NCBI RefSeq assembly: GCF_014197035.1
Contig: NZ_JACIEU010000005.1
Location: 62,001-126,000 of the forward strand
From: Sphingobium scionense
GTDB taxonomy: Bacteria; Pseudomonadota; Alphaproteobacteria; Sphingomonadales; Sphingomonadaceae
Direction of reading: 5' to 3'
DNA length: 64,000 bases
Notes under the pieces: model-generated
Seen by the model: only the letters and a program-made list of their open reading frames with translations
Database searches by the model: none
What the model was told of the DNA's origin: nothing
Part shown: positions 19,029 to 28,620 of the stretch, in pieces
How the letters are laid out: each line of letters opens with the position of its first letter
How positions within the stretch are numbered: position 1 is the first letter of the stretch
Program-made: the position numbers and the translations under genes

Positions 19029-20639
19029 TCAGGATCGGGCGGCGGAGAGAAGCATCTCCGCGCCCTTTTCCGCGATCATCATGGTCGGCGCATTGGTGTT
19101 GCCGGACGTGATCGTCGGCATGACCGAGGCATCGATGACGCGCAGTCCGCCGATGCCATGGACGCGCAGTTGCGGGTCGACCACCGCGCGCGGGCCGCTG
19201 CCCATGGCGGCGGTGCCGACGGGATGGAAGATGCTGCTGGCGATCGCGCCGATCCCTTCGAGCAGGGCGGCATCATCCTGCCGCTCCGGCCCTGGGCGAA
19301 ATTCCTGCGGCGCATAGGGGGCGAGGGCCGGCTGGCCGACGATCGCGCGGGTGACGCGCACCGCTTCGATCGCGACCTGGCGGTCCTCGGCGGCGGACAG
19401 ATAATTGGGCCGGATCGCGGGCGGGGCGAGCGGATCGGCGGAATTGATCCACACATCGCCCCGGCTGTGCGGGCGCAGGTTGCAGACGCTGGCGGTGAAG
19501 GCGGGAAAGGCGTCGAGCGCGCCGCCGAACGCGGCCAGACTCAAGGGCTGGACATGATATTCGAGATTGGCGGTGGCATGGCGCGGATCGGATTTCACGA
19601 ACATGCCGAGCTGGCTGGGCGCCATCGACAGCGGCCCGGAGCGGCTGGCGAGATAGTGCAGGCCCATCCACGCCTTGCCCAGCCATGATCCGGCGCGGCC
19701 GTTGAGCGTGGCGATGCCGTTCACCCGATAGGCGCAGCGTATCTGGAGATGATCCTGCAGATTTTCGCCGACGCCCGGCCGGTCGGCCAGGACGTCGATG
19801 CCGAGCGTGGCCAGCTTTGCGCCGTCGCCGATACCCGATCGCTGGAGGATGGCGGGGCTGCCGATCGACCCGGCCGACAGGATGACTTCGCCATCGGCCT
19901 GCGCGGTGCAGGCGTCGCCATCCAGCAGGAAGCGCACGCCGGTGGCGCGGCCCTGTGCGATCGTCACCCGGTCGATCGTCGCGCCGGTAATGATGCGCAG
20001 ATTGGGGCGGTTCATCGCCGGGCGCAGGAAGGCGTCGGCGGCGCTCCAGCGCCGGCCGCGCCGCTGCGTCACCTGAAAATAGCCCGACCCCAGATTGTCC
20101 CCGCCGTTGAAGTCGGCGGTTTCGGGCACGCCATATTGGCTGGCGGCCTGGCGGAAGCGGTCGAGCAGATCCCAGCGCAGCCTTTGCCGCTCGACCCGTA
20201 TCTCGCCGCCTGCGCCATGGGTGGCGCTGGCCCCGTCCTGATGATCCTCCGCCCGCACGAAATAGGGCAGCACATCGTCCCAGCCCCAGCCGATATTGCC
20301 GGCTTGGCGCCAGCCATCATAATCGGCCGCCTGGCCACGCATGTAGATCATGCCGTTGATCGAGCTGCTGCCGCCGATCACCCGGCCGCGCGGATAGGCG
20401 ATGGCGCGGGCGCCAAGGCCGGCCTCCGCCTCGGTCTTCAGGCACCAGTCGGTACGCGGATTGCCCATGCAATAGAGATAGCCGACCGGGATCTTTATCC
20501 ACAGCCAGTCGTCCTTGCCGCCGGCCTCCAGCAGCAGCACGCGGTTGCGCGGATCGGCGCTCAGCCGGCTGGCCAGCACGCATCCCGCGCTGCCCGCGCC
20601 CAGGATGATATAATCCCAGCGGCCATAATCCCGGTCCAT
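19029..20639 (-). CDS. GMC-family FAD oxidoreductase (choline dehydrogenase-like)
   Basis: A 536-residue flavoenzyme. The FAD-binding 'ILGAGSAGCVLASRLS' lies near the N-terminus, the GMC signature 1 region is 'RGRVIGGSSSINGM', and signature 2 is 'SAGSIGSPAILQRSGIG'. The C-terminal active-site His is in 'FHPVGTAAMG', followed by 'GNTNAPTMMIAEKG'. It probably oxidises a primary alcohol; the substrate is unknown. The gene is divergent from the DJ-1-type gene and convergent with the SDR. Confidence 0.92.
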   Translation of the reverse strand: MDRDYGRWDYIILGAGSAGCVLASRLSADPRNRVLLLEAGGKDDWLWIKIPVGYLYCMGNPRTDWCLKTEAEAGLGARAIAYPRGRVIGGSSSINGMIYMRGQAADYDGWRQAGNIGWGWDDVLPYFVRAEDHQDGASATHGAGGEIRVERQRLRWDLLDRFRQAASQYGVPETADFNGGDNLGSGYFQVTQRRGRRWSAADAFLRPAMNRPNLRIITGATIDRVTIAQGRATGVRFLLDGDACTAQADGEVILSAGSIGSPAILQRSGIGDGAKLATLGIDVLADRPGVGENLQDHLQIRCAYRVNGIATLNGRAGSWLGKAWMGLHYLASRSGPLSMAPSQLGMFVKSDPRHATANLEYHVQPLSLAAFGGALDAFPAFTASVCNLRPHSRGDVWINSADPLAPPAIRPNYLSAAEDRQVAIEAVRVTRAIVGQPALAPYAPQEFRPGPERQDDAALLEGIGAIASSIFHPVGTAAMGSGPRAVVDPQLRVHGIGGLRVIDASVMPTITSGNTNAPTMMIAEKGAEMLLSAARS

Positions 20640-20803
20640 CGCCTCTCCTCTTGTGCGCGGAGCATGGCCCGGCGGAGGCGGGGGCGTAAAGGGGCAGGAC
20701 GGGCGCGGTGGCGATATCTGGCCGGGCCATGGCCTGCAAACTGGCCATGGGCGCGGGCGGGCAAGGGGCTATGGCAGGCGGGTGACGGCGCAGGAGGATG
20801 GCC

Positions 20804-21415
20804 ATGCAGATTGCGATACTGACGTTCGAGGGATTCAACGAACTGGACAGTTTCATCGCCGCCGCCATCCTCAACCGGATGAAGCCGCAGGGCTGGGCTG
20901 CCTATATCACCGCACCGAAAGAGACGGTGACGTCGATGAACGGGGTGACGGTGCAGCGGCAGCGGCCGCTGGACTTTGCGGCGCAAGCGGATGCGGTGCT
21001 GATCGGCAGCGGCATCCGCACGCGCGAGATTGCGGCCGATGCCGCCATGCTGGAGCGGATCGCGCTGGACCCGGCGCGCCAGCTGATCGGGGCGCAATGT
21101 TCGGGCACGTTGCTGCTGGCGAAGCTGGGCCTGATCGGTGATCTGCCGGCCTGCACCGACCTTACCACCAAGCCCTGGGTAGTGGAGGCGGGGGTGCGGG
21201 TGATCGATGCGCCCTTCGTCGCCCATGCCAATGTCGCGACGGCCGGCGGCTGCCTGTCGGCGCCCTATCTCGCCGCCTGGATGATCGCGCGGGGCGGATC
21301 GATGACGGATGCCGAAGCGGCGCTCCATTATGTCGCGCCGGTGGGCGAGAAGGCGGACTATGTCGCGCGGGCACGGGCGGTGATCGCGCCATTCGTGGAA
21401 GCGGTGCCGGCCTGA
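20804..21415 (+). CDS. DJ-1/PfpI-superfamily protein
   Basis: A 203-residue class I glutamine amidotransferase-like protein. The nucleophile elbow is 'GAQCSGTLLLAKLG', with Cys as the likely nucleophile, and 'AGGCLSAPYLAAW' completes the domain. Start 20804 is chosen because AGGAGG (20792-20797) is six bases upstream; an ATG at 20798 directly abuts the ribosome site and is unlikely. Members act as glyoxalases, hydratases or chaperones. It does not contain a helix-turn-helix, unlike GATase1-AraC regulators. Confidence 0.85.
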   Translation: MQIAILTFEGFNELDSFIAAAILNRMKPQGWAAYITAPKETVTSMNGVTVQRQRPLDFAAQADAVLIGSGIRTREIAADAAMLERIALDPARQLIGAQCSGTLLLAKLGLIGDLPACTDLTTKPWVVEAGVRVIDAPFVAHANVATAGGCLSAPYLAAWMIARGGSMTDAEAALHYVAPVGEKADYVARARAVIAPFVEAVPA

Positions 21416-21423
21416 TGGGCGGG

Positions 21424-22017
21424 CTATCTGCGCAGCAGGAACACCGCATGTTCGGCGAACAGATTGGCGTTCGCATGGGTGGTTTCCTTGTCCCCTTTCA
21501 GGAACCACTGGCCGTCGATGGTCCAGCCGCGATCCTTCACCAGCGCGCGGAAATCATCGACCGTCACATGATGGATGTTGAGCGTGTCATACCAGGTGTC
21601 GGGCAATAACCGCGTCACCGGCATCCGCCCGCCCCACAGCAGCGACAGGCGGCCGCGCCAATGGGCGAAATTGGGGAAGGAGACGAAGGCCTGGCGGCCG
21701 ATGCGCAGCAATGCCTCCACCACCAGGTCGGGCCGCCGGGTCGTCTGCAACGTCTGGCTGAGGATCGCATAGTCGAAACTGGCGTCGGGATAATAGCTAA
21801 GGTCGGTGTCGGCGTCGCCCTGCACCACCGACAGGCCGCGGCCGACGGCAGCGGCGACATTGGAACCGTCAATCTCCAGCCCCCGCGCATCGACCTGGCT
21901 GGTGTCGCGCAGCGCCGCCATCAGCGCGCCGTCACCGCAGCCGACATCCAGCACCCGTGTGCCCGGCCGCACGGTGCGGGCGATCAGCGCCAGATCGGGG
22001 CGGAGGAGATCGCTCAT
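21424..22017 (-). CDS. metW: Methionine biosynthesis protein MetW
   Basis: A 197-residue SAM-dependent methyltransferase-fold protein. The SAM motif is '[13 protein letters not shown]', with '[15 protein letters not shown]', '[14 protein letters not shown]' and '[11 protein letters not shown]' typical of MetW. It starts within the last four bases of metX (ATGA overlap), so the two are translationally coupled. MetW is required with MetX for homoserine acylation in several proteobacteria. Confidence 0.95.
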   Translation of the reverse strand: MSDLLRPDLALIARTVRPGTRVLDVGCGDGALMAALRDTSQVDARGLEIDGSNVAAAVGRGLSVVQGDADTDLSYYPDASFDYAILSQTLQTTRRPDLVVEALLRIGRQAFVSFPNFAHWRGRLSLLWGGRMPVTRLLPDTWYDTLNIHHVTVDDFRALVKDRGWTIDGQWFLKGDKETTHANANLFAEHAVFLLRR

Positions 22018-23144
22018 GCCCGGCCACCGCGCAGGAAGCCATCGACTACCCGGTTCAATTCCGGGCTTTCGAGCAGGAAGGCGTCATGGCCGAAGGGGCT
22101 GGACAGTTCGACGAAGCTCGCCTGCGCGCCCGAGGCGTTGAGTGCATGGACGATCGCGCGGGATTCGGCGGTGGGATAGAGCCAGTCGGTATCGAAGCTG
22201 ACCAGGCAGAAGCGCGCCCGCGTCGCGGTGAAGGCCCGCGCCAGCGATCCGCCATGATCCTCGGCTATGTCATAATAGTCCATGGCGCGGGTGATGTAGA
22301 GATAGCTATTGGCGTCGAACCGCTCGACGAAGCTCAGCCCCTGATGGCGCAGATAGGACTCCACCTGGAAGTCCGCGTCGAAGCCGAAGGTCTTGGCGTC
22401 ACGGCCCTGTAGCCGCCGGCCGAATTTCTCGGTCAGGCCCGCTTCGGAGAGATAGGTGATATGCGCCGCCATCCGCGCCACGGCGAGGCCGGCGCTCGGC
22501 ACCTTGCCATCGGCATAATAGTCGCCGCCGCGCCAGAGCGGATCGGCCATGATTGCCTGGCGCCCGACCTCGTGGAAGGCGATATTCTGCGCGCTGTGCC
22601 GCGCGGTCGAGGCGATCACGACGCAGCGTTCGACCCGGTCGGGGAAGAGGGTGGGCCAGGTCAGCGCCTGCATCCCGCCCATCGACCCGCCGATCACCGC
22701 GGCCAGCCGATTAACGCCCAGATGGTCGAGCAGCATCGCCTGCGCCCGCACCATGTCGGCGATGGTCAGCACCGGGAAGCGCATCGCATAGGGATCGCCC
22801 AGGGCCGGGTCGATGCTGGCGGGACCGGACGATCCCATGCAGCTGCCGATGACGTTGGAACAGATGATGAAATGGCGCGCCGGGTCGACCGGCCGGCCTT
22901 CGCCCACCATCCGCCACCACCATCCCGGCTTGCCGGTGACGGGATGGTCCGATGCGACATATTGGTCGCCGGTCAGCGCGTGGCAGATCAGGATGACGTT
23001 GGATTTGTCCGCATTCATCTGCCCATAGCTTTCATAGGCGATGTCGACCGGGGACAGGCTGGCGCCGCTCGATAGCGGCAGCGGGCCGGGAAGGCGGGCC
23101 TGGCGGCGCAGGCCGAAACGTGTGTCAGGGGAAACGCTGGCCAT
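22014..23144 (-). CDS. metX: Homoserine O-acyltransferase
   Basis: A 376-residue alpha/beta hydrolase-fold enzyme that makes O-acyl-homoserine, committing homoserine to methionine. The nucleophile is Ser in '[11 protein letters not shown]', with Asp in 'FDTDWLYP' and His in 'FGHDAFLLE'. The MetX type may use acetyl- or succinyl-CoA; sequence alone does not settle this. It is coupled to metW. On its strand a TTGACA lies at 23174-23179, about 30 bp before the start, with 17 bases to a weak TAGCCC -10. Confidence 0.94.
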   Translation of the reverse strand: MASVSPDTRFGLRRQARLPGPLPLSSGASLSPVDIAYESYGQMNADKSNVILICHALTGDQYVASDHPVTGKPGWWWRMVGEGRPVDPARHFIICSNVIGSCMGSSGPASIDPALGDPYAMRFPVLTIADMVRAQAMLLDHLGVNRLAAVIGGSMGGMQALTWPTLFPDRVERCVVIASTARHSAQNIAFHEVGRQAIMADPLWRGGDYYADGKVPSAGLAVARMAAHITYLSEAGLTEKFGRRLQGRDAKTFGFDADFQVESYLRHQGLSFVERFDANSYLYITRAMDYYDIAEDHGGSLARAFTATRARFCLVSFDTDWLYPTAESRAIVHALNASGAQASFVELSSPFGHDAFLLESPELNRVVDGFLRGGRA

Positions 23145-23228
23145 GACATCGGGCTAAGACGAGGGAAAGAGGCTGTCAATTGGCGGGGCGGGGTGGCGAT
23201 CGGCCTGCGCCGTGCCTAGATGGAGAGC

Positions 23229-24179
23229 ATGACCGATCAGACCCGTCCGACCATCGTCGCCTATGGCCCGCTCTATCCCTATCTGACCGACCAGCTGGAG
23301 CAGCGCTTCACCGTCCACGCCGTGGCGGCGGACGCGGATATGTCCGCGCTGCCGGCTGATGTGCTGGAGGCGCGCGCGCTGGTCAGCTTCGGATCGGTCG
23401 GGGCGCCCGCCGCCATCATGGACGCGCTGCCGAAGCTGGAGATGATCGGGCTATTCTCGGTCGGCTATGACAAGGTCGATGTCGACCATGCGCGGGCGAA
23501 GGGCATCCGCGTCACCAACACGCCCGACGTGCTGACCGACGATGTCGCGGACCTGGCCGTCGGCCTTCTCTATGCGACGGTGCGCAACATCGCCGCCAAT
23601 GACCGGCTGGTGCGGTCGGGCGGCTGGGCGCGGGGCGAGAAGCCGGCGCTGGCGGGCCGGGTGACCGGCGCGACCATCGGCATATTGGGGCTGGGCCGGA
23701 TCGGCCGCGCCATAGCCAGGCGGCTGGAGCCGGTGGCGGGCGAGATCCTCTATCATAACCGCAAGCCGGCGGCGGATACGGCCTATCGCTATGTCGCCGA
23801 CGCGATCGACTTTGCGCGCCAGAGCGATGTGATCATCGTCGCCACGTCGGGCGGGCCGGAAGCGGCCAAGCTGGTCGACGGCGCGATGCTGGACGCGCTC
23901 GGGCCGGATGGCGTGATCGTCAATATCAGCCGGGGCGGCGTGATCGACGAGGCGGCGATGGTCGAGCGGCTGGCCGACCGGCGCATCGCCGGCGCAGGGC
24001 TGGATGTGTTCGCGCACGAACCGCATGTGCCCGAAGCACTGTTCGCGATGGACCATGTCGTGCTGCAACCGCATCAGGGCAGCGCCACCGTCCATACCCG
24101 CAAGGCGATGGCCGATCTGGTGGTCGCCAATCTGGACGCCTGGTTTGCCGGGGAGGCCTTGCTGACGCCGGTCGTGTAG
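23229..24179 (+). CDS. D-isomer 2-hydroxyacid dehydrogenase (GHPR-like)
   Basis: A 316-residue NAD(P)-dependent reductase, probably of glyoxylate/hydroxypyruvate. The Rossmann motif is 'GILGLGRIGRAIARR'. The catalytic Arg is in 'NISRGGVID', Glu in 'FAHEPHVP' and His in 'QPHQGSA'. The start at 23229 follows GGAGAGC, although closely; an ATG at 23220 has no visible ribosome site. It is divergent from metX with under 90 bp between starts. Substrate is inferred from family. Confidence 0.9.
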   Translation: MTDQTRPTIVAYGPLYPYLTDQLEQRFTVHAVAADADMSALPADVLEARALVSFGSVGAPAAIMDALPKLEMIGLFSVGYDKVDVDHARAKGIRVTNTPDVLTDDVADLAVGLLYATVRNIAANDRLVRSGGWARGEKPALAGRVTGATIGILGLGRIGRAIARRLEPVAGEILYHNRKPAADTAYRYVADAIDFARQSDVIIVATSGGPEAAKLVDGAMLDALGPDGVIVNISRGGVIDEAAMVERLADRRIAGAGLDVFAHEPHVPEALFAMDHVVLQPHQGSATVHTRKAMADLVVANLDAWFAGEALLTPVV

Positions 24180-24415
24180 GTCGGACGCTGGCGGGGCGCA
24201 CAAGGACGGCTTGACGCGCGCCGCCCGCGCTGTAGCTTTGCATCACCCTATTCTCAGCCGGTTGGAGCGCCCGATGCGCATCGTCCTGTTGCTGATTGAC
24301 GCGGTGCCCGATGCCGGACCTTGCCTGTCCGGCTGCCCGCGGTTGCGCCCTTCGCCCGCCCGTCATTCCCTGCGGAGCGATCGATGACAGCAACAATAGG
24401 GGGAGAGGAACAAGC

Positions 24416-26539
24416 ATGCAGATAGTCTATATCGCCATAGGGTGCGGCCTGCTGGCCGTGCTTTATGGGCTTTTCACCAGTCGCCAGGTGCTCGCCGCAC
24501 CGGCGGGGAATGAAACCATGCAGGCGATCGCGGGGGCAATCCAGGAAGGGGCGAAAGCCTATCTCGGCCGCCAATATACCACCATTGCCATGGTCGGCAT
24601 CGTCGTCGCCGTCCTTGTCTTCCTGTTCCTGGGGATAACCTCTGCCGTCGGTTTCCTGATCGGCGCGATCCTGTCGGGCGCGGCCGGCTTCATCGGCATG
24701 AACATTTCGGTCCGCGCCAATGTGCGGACGGCGGAGGCAGCGCGTGGCACCTTGCAGAACGGCCTCACCGTCGCCTTTCGGGCCGGCGCGATTACCGGCA
24801 TGCTGGTGGCGGGCCTCGCCTTGCTCGCGATCAGCACCTTCTTCTGGTATCTGACCGGCCCGGCCGGCCATGCCCCCGATGACCGTCTGGTGATCGACAG
24901 TCTGGTGGCCTTGGCCTTCGGTGCCAGCCTCATCTCCATCTTCGCGCGCCTGGGCGGGGGCATCTTCACCAAGGCGGCCGACGTCGGCGCCGATCTGGTC
25001 GGCAAGGTGGAGGCCGGCATCCCCGAGGATGACCCGCGCAACCCCGCCGTGATCGCGGACAATGTCGGCGACAATGTCGGCGACTGTGCCGGCATGGCGG
25101 CCGACCTGTTCGAAACCTATGTCGTCACCGTCGGCGCCACCATGGTGCTGACCGCGCTGCTGGTGACCGGCGTCGACAATGCCTTCCTGATGCGCCTCAT
25201 GTCGTTGCCGCTGATCGTCGGCGGCGTGTGCATCATCACTTCGATCATCGGTACCTATATGGTCCGCCTCGGTGCCAGCCAGTCGATCATGGGCGCGCTC
25301 TACAAGGGCTTCTGGACCACCGCGATCCTGTCGATCCCGGCGCTCTGGTTCGTTACCCACTATACGCTGGGCGATCTCAGCACGCCGTTCGGTACCGATC
25401 TCGACGGCGTCGGCGGTTATACCGGCATGGCGCTGTTCTGGTCGATGATGGTGGGCCTTGCCGTCACCGGCCTGCTGGTCGTCATTACCGAATATTATAC
25501 CGGCACCAATTATCGCCCGGTCCGCTCGATCGCCAAGGCATCGGAAACCGGCCATGGCACCAATGTCATACAGGGCCTGGCGATCAGTCTGGAATCGACC
25601 GCGCTGCCGACGATCGTGATCGTGGTCGGCATCATCGTCGCCTATCAGTTGGCGGGCCTGATCGGCATTGCCTTTGCCGCCACCGCGATGCTGGCGCTGG
25701 CCGGCATGGTCGTCGCATTGGACGCCTATGGCCCGGTCACGGACAATGCCGGCGGCATCGCCGAAATGGCCCATCTCGACGACAGCGTCCGGGTGAAGAC
25801 CGATGCGCTCGACGCGGTCGGCAACACCACCAAGGCGGTGACCAAGGGCTATGCCATCGGCTCGGCCGGCCTGGCGGCTTTGGTGCTGTTCGGCGCCTAT
25901 ACGGAGGATCTGAAATTCTACAACACGGCCCTGGGCCTCACCGAGCCGGTCGATTTCAGCCTGTCCAATCCCTATGTCATCGTCGGTCTGCTGCTGGGCG
26001 CGCTGTTGCCCTATCTGTTCGGCGCGATGGGGATGACGGCGGTCGGCCGTGCGGCCGGTGACGTGGTCAAGGATGTGCGCGACCAGTTCGCCACCAACAA
26101 GGGCATTATGGAGGGGACGTCGCGCCCCGATTATGCCCGTACCGTCGACCTCGTCACCCGCGCCGCGATCAAGGAGATGATTATCCCCTCGCTGTTGCCG
26201 GTGTTGGCGCCGATTGCGGTCTATTTCATCATCGCGGCGGTCGCCGGCGTGCCCAACGGCTTTGCCGCGCTGGGCGCCCTGCTGCTGGGTGTCATCGTCT
26301 CGGGGCTGTTCGTCGCCCTGTCGATGACCTCGGGCGGGGGCGCCTGGGACAATGCCAAGAAATATATCGAGGATGGCCATCATGGCGGCAAGGGCAGCGA
26401 GGCGCACAAGGCGGCGGTGACCGGCGACACGGTCGGCGATCCCTACAAGGACACGGCCGGTCCGGCGGTCAACCCGATGATCAAGATCACTAATATCGTG
26501 GCACTATTGTTGCTCGCGGCGCTTGCGCACGGCGCTTAA
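24416..26539 (+). CDS. hppA: K+-independent H+-translocating membrane pyrophosphatase
   Basis: A 707-residue polytopic protein (about 16 helices) that couples hydrolysis of pyrophosphate to proton pumping. The substrate/metal site includes '[11 protein letters not shown]' (Asp189, Asp193, Lys197) and '[12 protein letters not shown]'; a second acidic motif is '[13 protein letters not shown]' near the C-terminus. The Lys in '[10 protein letters not shown]' (Lys473) marks the K+-independent class. The start at 24416 follows GGGAGAGG. A sharp hairpin follows the stop. It conserves pyrophosphate energy under low ATP. Confidence 0.96.
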   Translation: MQIVYIAIGCGLLAVLYGLFTSRQVLAAPAGNETMQAIAGAIQEGAKAYLGRQYTTIAMVGIVVAVLVFLFLGITSAVGFLIGAILSGAAGFIGMNISVRANVRTAEAARGTLQNGLTVAFRAGAITGMLVAGLALLAISTFFWYLTGPAGHAPDDRLVIDSLVALAFGASLISIFARLGGGIFTKAADVGADLVGKVEAGIPEDDPRNPAVIADNVGDNVGDCAGMAADLFETYVVTVGATMVLTALLVTGVDNAFLMRLMSLPLIVGGVCIITSIIGTYMVRLGASQSIMGALYKGFWTTAILSIPALWFVTHYTLGDLSTPFGTDLDGVGGYTGMALFWSMMVGLAVTGLLVVITEYYTGTNYRPVRSIAKASETGHGTNVIQGLAISLESTALPTIVIVVGIIVAYQLAGLIGIAFAATAMLALAGMVVALDAYGPVTDNAGGIAEMAHLDDSVRVKTDALDAVGNTTKAVTKGYAIGSAGLAALVLFGAYTEDLKFYNTALGLTEPVDFSLSNPYVIVGLLLGALLPYLFGAMGMTAVGRAAGDVVKDVRDQFATNKGIMEGTSRPDYARTVDLVTRAAIKEMIIPSLLPVLAPIAVYFIIAAVAGVPNGFAALGALLLGVIVSGLFVALSMTSGGGAWDNAKKYIEDGHHGGKGSEAHKAAVTGDTVGDPYKDTAGPAVNPMIKITNIVALLLLAALAHGA

Positions 26540-26565
26540 CCCGGTTTTAAATCGCCGGACTGACG

Positions 26566-26595
26566 ATGACCCCGCCCGCCAACGGGCGGGGTCAT
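26566..26595 (+). terminator. hppA terminator hairpin
   Basis: Perfect 13-bp stem ATGACCCCGCCCG (26566-26578), CCAA loop, CGGGCGGGGTCAT (26583-26595), then GTTTG. It covers an ATG at 26594 that would otherwise be the longest start of the next gene. Confidence 0.75.
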
Positions 26596-26614
26596 GTTTG
26601 ACTGGGGGGTATGT

Positions 26615-28585
26615 TTGAAACCGTTTTTGTCCGCTGCGGCCTGCGCGCTCGCGACTTTTGCACCTGTCGTCTCTGCCCAAGCCGATGCGACCAAGGCCGA
26701 CACTGCCAAGGCGTCGGCGACCGCTGCCAAGATCTGGCCGATCGAAGCCTTTGCCGAGCTACCGGCAATGGATTCGCCCGAACTGTCGCCGGACGGCGCG
26801 CGCGTCGCCGCGCGGATCGCGATCAAGGGCGAGCAGAGGCTGGTGATCGCCGAAGTGCAGGGCGGCAATGTCCACAACATGGGCCTGGGCGACAATGATC
26901 TCAACTGGTGGCGCTGGGTCAATAATGACTGGCTGATCGTCGGCATCGGCGCGGAAACCAATGTTCAGGGCGATACCTGGTCGATCAGCCGCGTCGCCAG
27001 CATCAAGGCGGACGGCACCAAGGCCAGCATCCTTGCCAAGAATGTTGCCGCACAAAATGGCGACGATGTCATCTGGGTCGCGCGCGACGGCAGCCCGCGT
27101 ATCCTGCTCTCCTATCAGACGTCCATCTATTATAATGAACCCGGCTTCTGGCCGCAGGTCAGCGAGGTCGACGTCAGCACCGGTAAGATGCGCACCGTCG
27201 TGCCCTCGCGCCAATTTGTGCGCAGCTGGTATGCCGATGCGACCGGCGCGGTGCGCATGGGGGTGGGTTATAATGACGGCACTCGATCATCCAAATTGCT
27301 CTATCGTGCCGATGGCCGCAGCGGCTTCCGCGTGGTCGATAAGGCCGATCGCCGTCGCCATGAATCGCTGATCGTGCCGATGCTGTTCACCGCCGACCCG
27401 GGCAAGGCGATCGCCAGCGATGATCGGGACGGCACTGACGCCTTCTATGAACTGGACCTCGGCACGCTGGAACTGGGCAAGAAGCTCTATGAAGCGCCCG
27501 GTTTCGACCTTGGCGGGCTGGAGGTTGATGCCGCCGGCACCGGCATGGCGGGCGTGCGCTACACTGCCGATGCGCCGGCCGTTCACTGGTTCGACCCGAC
27601 CCTGGCGAAGATCCAGGCCGATATCGACAAGGCCGTGGGTGATCGCCGCGCGCGCATCGTCTCGACCAGCCAGGACCTGAAGAAACTGATCGTCCATGTC
27701 GGCGCGGCAAGCCAGCCGGGCGCCTATTATTTCTATGACACCGACTATGGCGCCATGTCGCTGCTGTCCAAGGTCAGCGAGACGCTGGGCGTCCGGCCGC
27801 AACTCTCGCCGGTCAAGACGATCCGCTACAAGGCGCGTGACGGTCTGGAGATCGCAGCGGTGCTGACCCTGCCCAATGGCAAGGAGGCGAAGGAACTGCC
27901 GCTCATCCTGATGCCCCATGGTGGCCCTTTCGCCCGCGATGCGGAGACGTGGGACTGGTGGGTGCAGTTCCTGGCCAATCGCGGCTATGCGGTGATCCAG
28001 CCCAATTATCGCGGCTCGTCGGGCTATGGCACGGAATTCGCGGCCAAGGGCGAGGGCCAATGGGGTCGTGCCATGCAGGATGACCTCAATGACGCGGTCG
28101 ACTGGGCGGTGAAGCAGGGCATTGCCGACGCCAAGCGGGTCTGCGTCGTTGGCGCCTCTTATGGTGGCTATGCCGCGATGCGCGCGGCGCAGCGCGACGG
28201 CGGCCGTTATCGCTGCGCCGTCTCCTATGCCGGCGTGTCGGATCTGGGCGCGATGATGCGCTATGACCGGCGCTTCCTCAATTCCGGCGCCAGCGGCGAC
28301 TGGCTGAAGGAACAGGCGCCCGACTTCGGCGTCGTCTCGCCGATCAACTATGCCGCCGGCTTCTCGACGCCGATCCTGCTGATGCACGGCAAGAAGGACC
28401 GGCGCGTACCGGTGGGTCAGTCCCGCGAGATGGCGGAGAAGCTCAAGGCCGCCGGCAAGGTAAGCGGCCGCGACTATATCTATGTCGAGCAGCCGCTGGC
28501 CGACCATTTCTTCTCGCGCCAGGCCGACCGGCTGGAATTTCTCCAGCAGCTCGAAGCCTTTCTGAAGGCGCATAACCCCGCCTGA
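26615..28585 (+). CDS. S9-family prolyl oligopeptidase-like exported peptidase
   Basis: A 656-residue serine peptidase. From a TTG start at 26615, preceded by GGGGGG, a good signal peptide follows ('KPFLSAAACALATFAPVVSAQA'). The ATG at 26594 lies inside the hppA terminator stem, so it is less likely. A beta-propeller-type N-terminal part precedes the alpha/beta hydrolase domain. The triad is Ser515 ('GASYGGYAAM'), Asp595 ('GKKDRRVP') and His631 ('LADHFFSR'). It probably degrades peptides in the periplasm; the substrate is unknown. Confidence 0.9.
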   Translation: MKPFLSAAACALATFAPVVSAQADATKADTAKASATAAKIWPIEAFAELPAMDSPELSPDGARVAARIAIKGEQRLVIAEVQGGNVHNMGLGDNDLNWWRWVNNDWLIVGIGAETNVQGDTWSISRVASIKADGTKASILAKNVAAQNGDDVIWVARDGSPRILLSYQTSIYYNEPGFWPQVSEVDVSTGKMRTVVPSRQFVRSWYADATGAVRMGVGYNDGTRSSKLLYRADGRSGFRVVDKADRRRHESLIVPMLFTADPGKAIASDDRDGTDAFYELDLGTLELGKKLYEAPGFDLGGLEVDAAGTGMAGVRYTADAPAVHWFDPTLAKIQADIDKAVGDRRARIVSTSQDLKKLIVHVGAASQPGAYYFYDTDYGAMSLLSKVSETLGVRPQLSPVKTIRYKARDGLEIAAVLTLPNGKEAKELPLILMPHGGPFARDAETWDWWVQFLANRGYAVIQPNYRGSSGYGTEFAAKGEGQWGRAMQDDLNDAVDWAVKQGIADAKRVCVVGASYGGYAAMRAAQRDGGRYRCAVSYAGVSDLGAMMRYDRRFLNSGASGDWLKEQAPDFGVVSPINYAAGFSTPILLMHGKKDRRVPVGQSREMAEKLKAAGKVSGRDYIYVEQPLADHFFSRQADRLEFLQQLEAFLKAHNPA

Positions 28586-28592
28586 GCGGCCC

Positions 28593-28620
28593 GCGGCGCG
28601 ACCGTCAGAAGTCGCGCCGC
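28593..28620. terminator. Convergent hairpin between S9 peptidase and TonB receptor
   Basis: 10-bp perfect stem GCGGCGCGAC (28593-28602) / GTCGCGCCGC (28611-28620) with an 8-base loop. It spans the stop codon of the receptor gene at 28605. It lacks a long U-run. Confidence 0.6.

Noticed and set aside
23145..23228. Possible SAM riboswitch ahead of metX
   Set aside because: The gap to the divergent gene is too short and shows no SAM-II or SAM/SAH stem pattern; only a weak promoter was seen.
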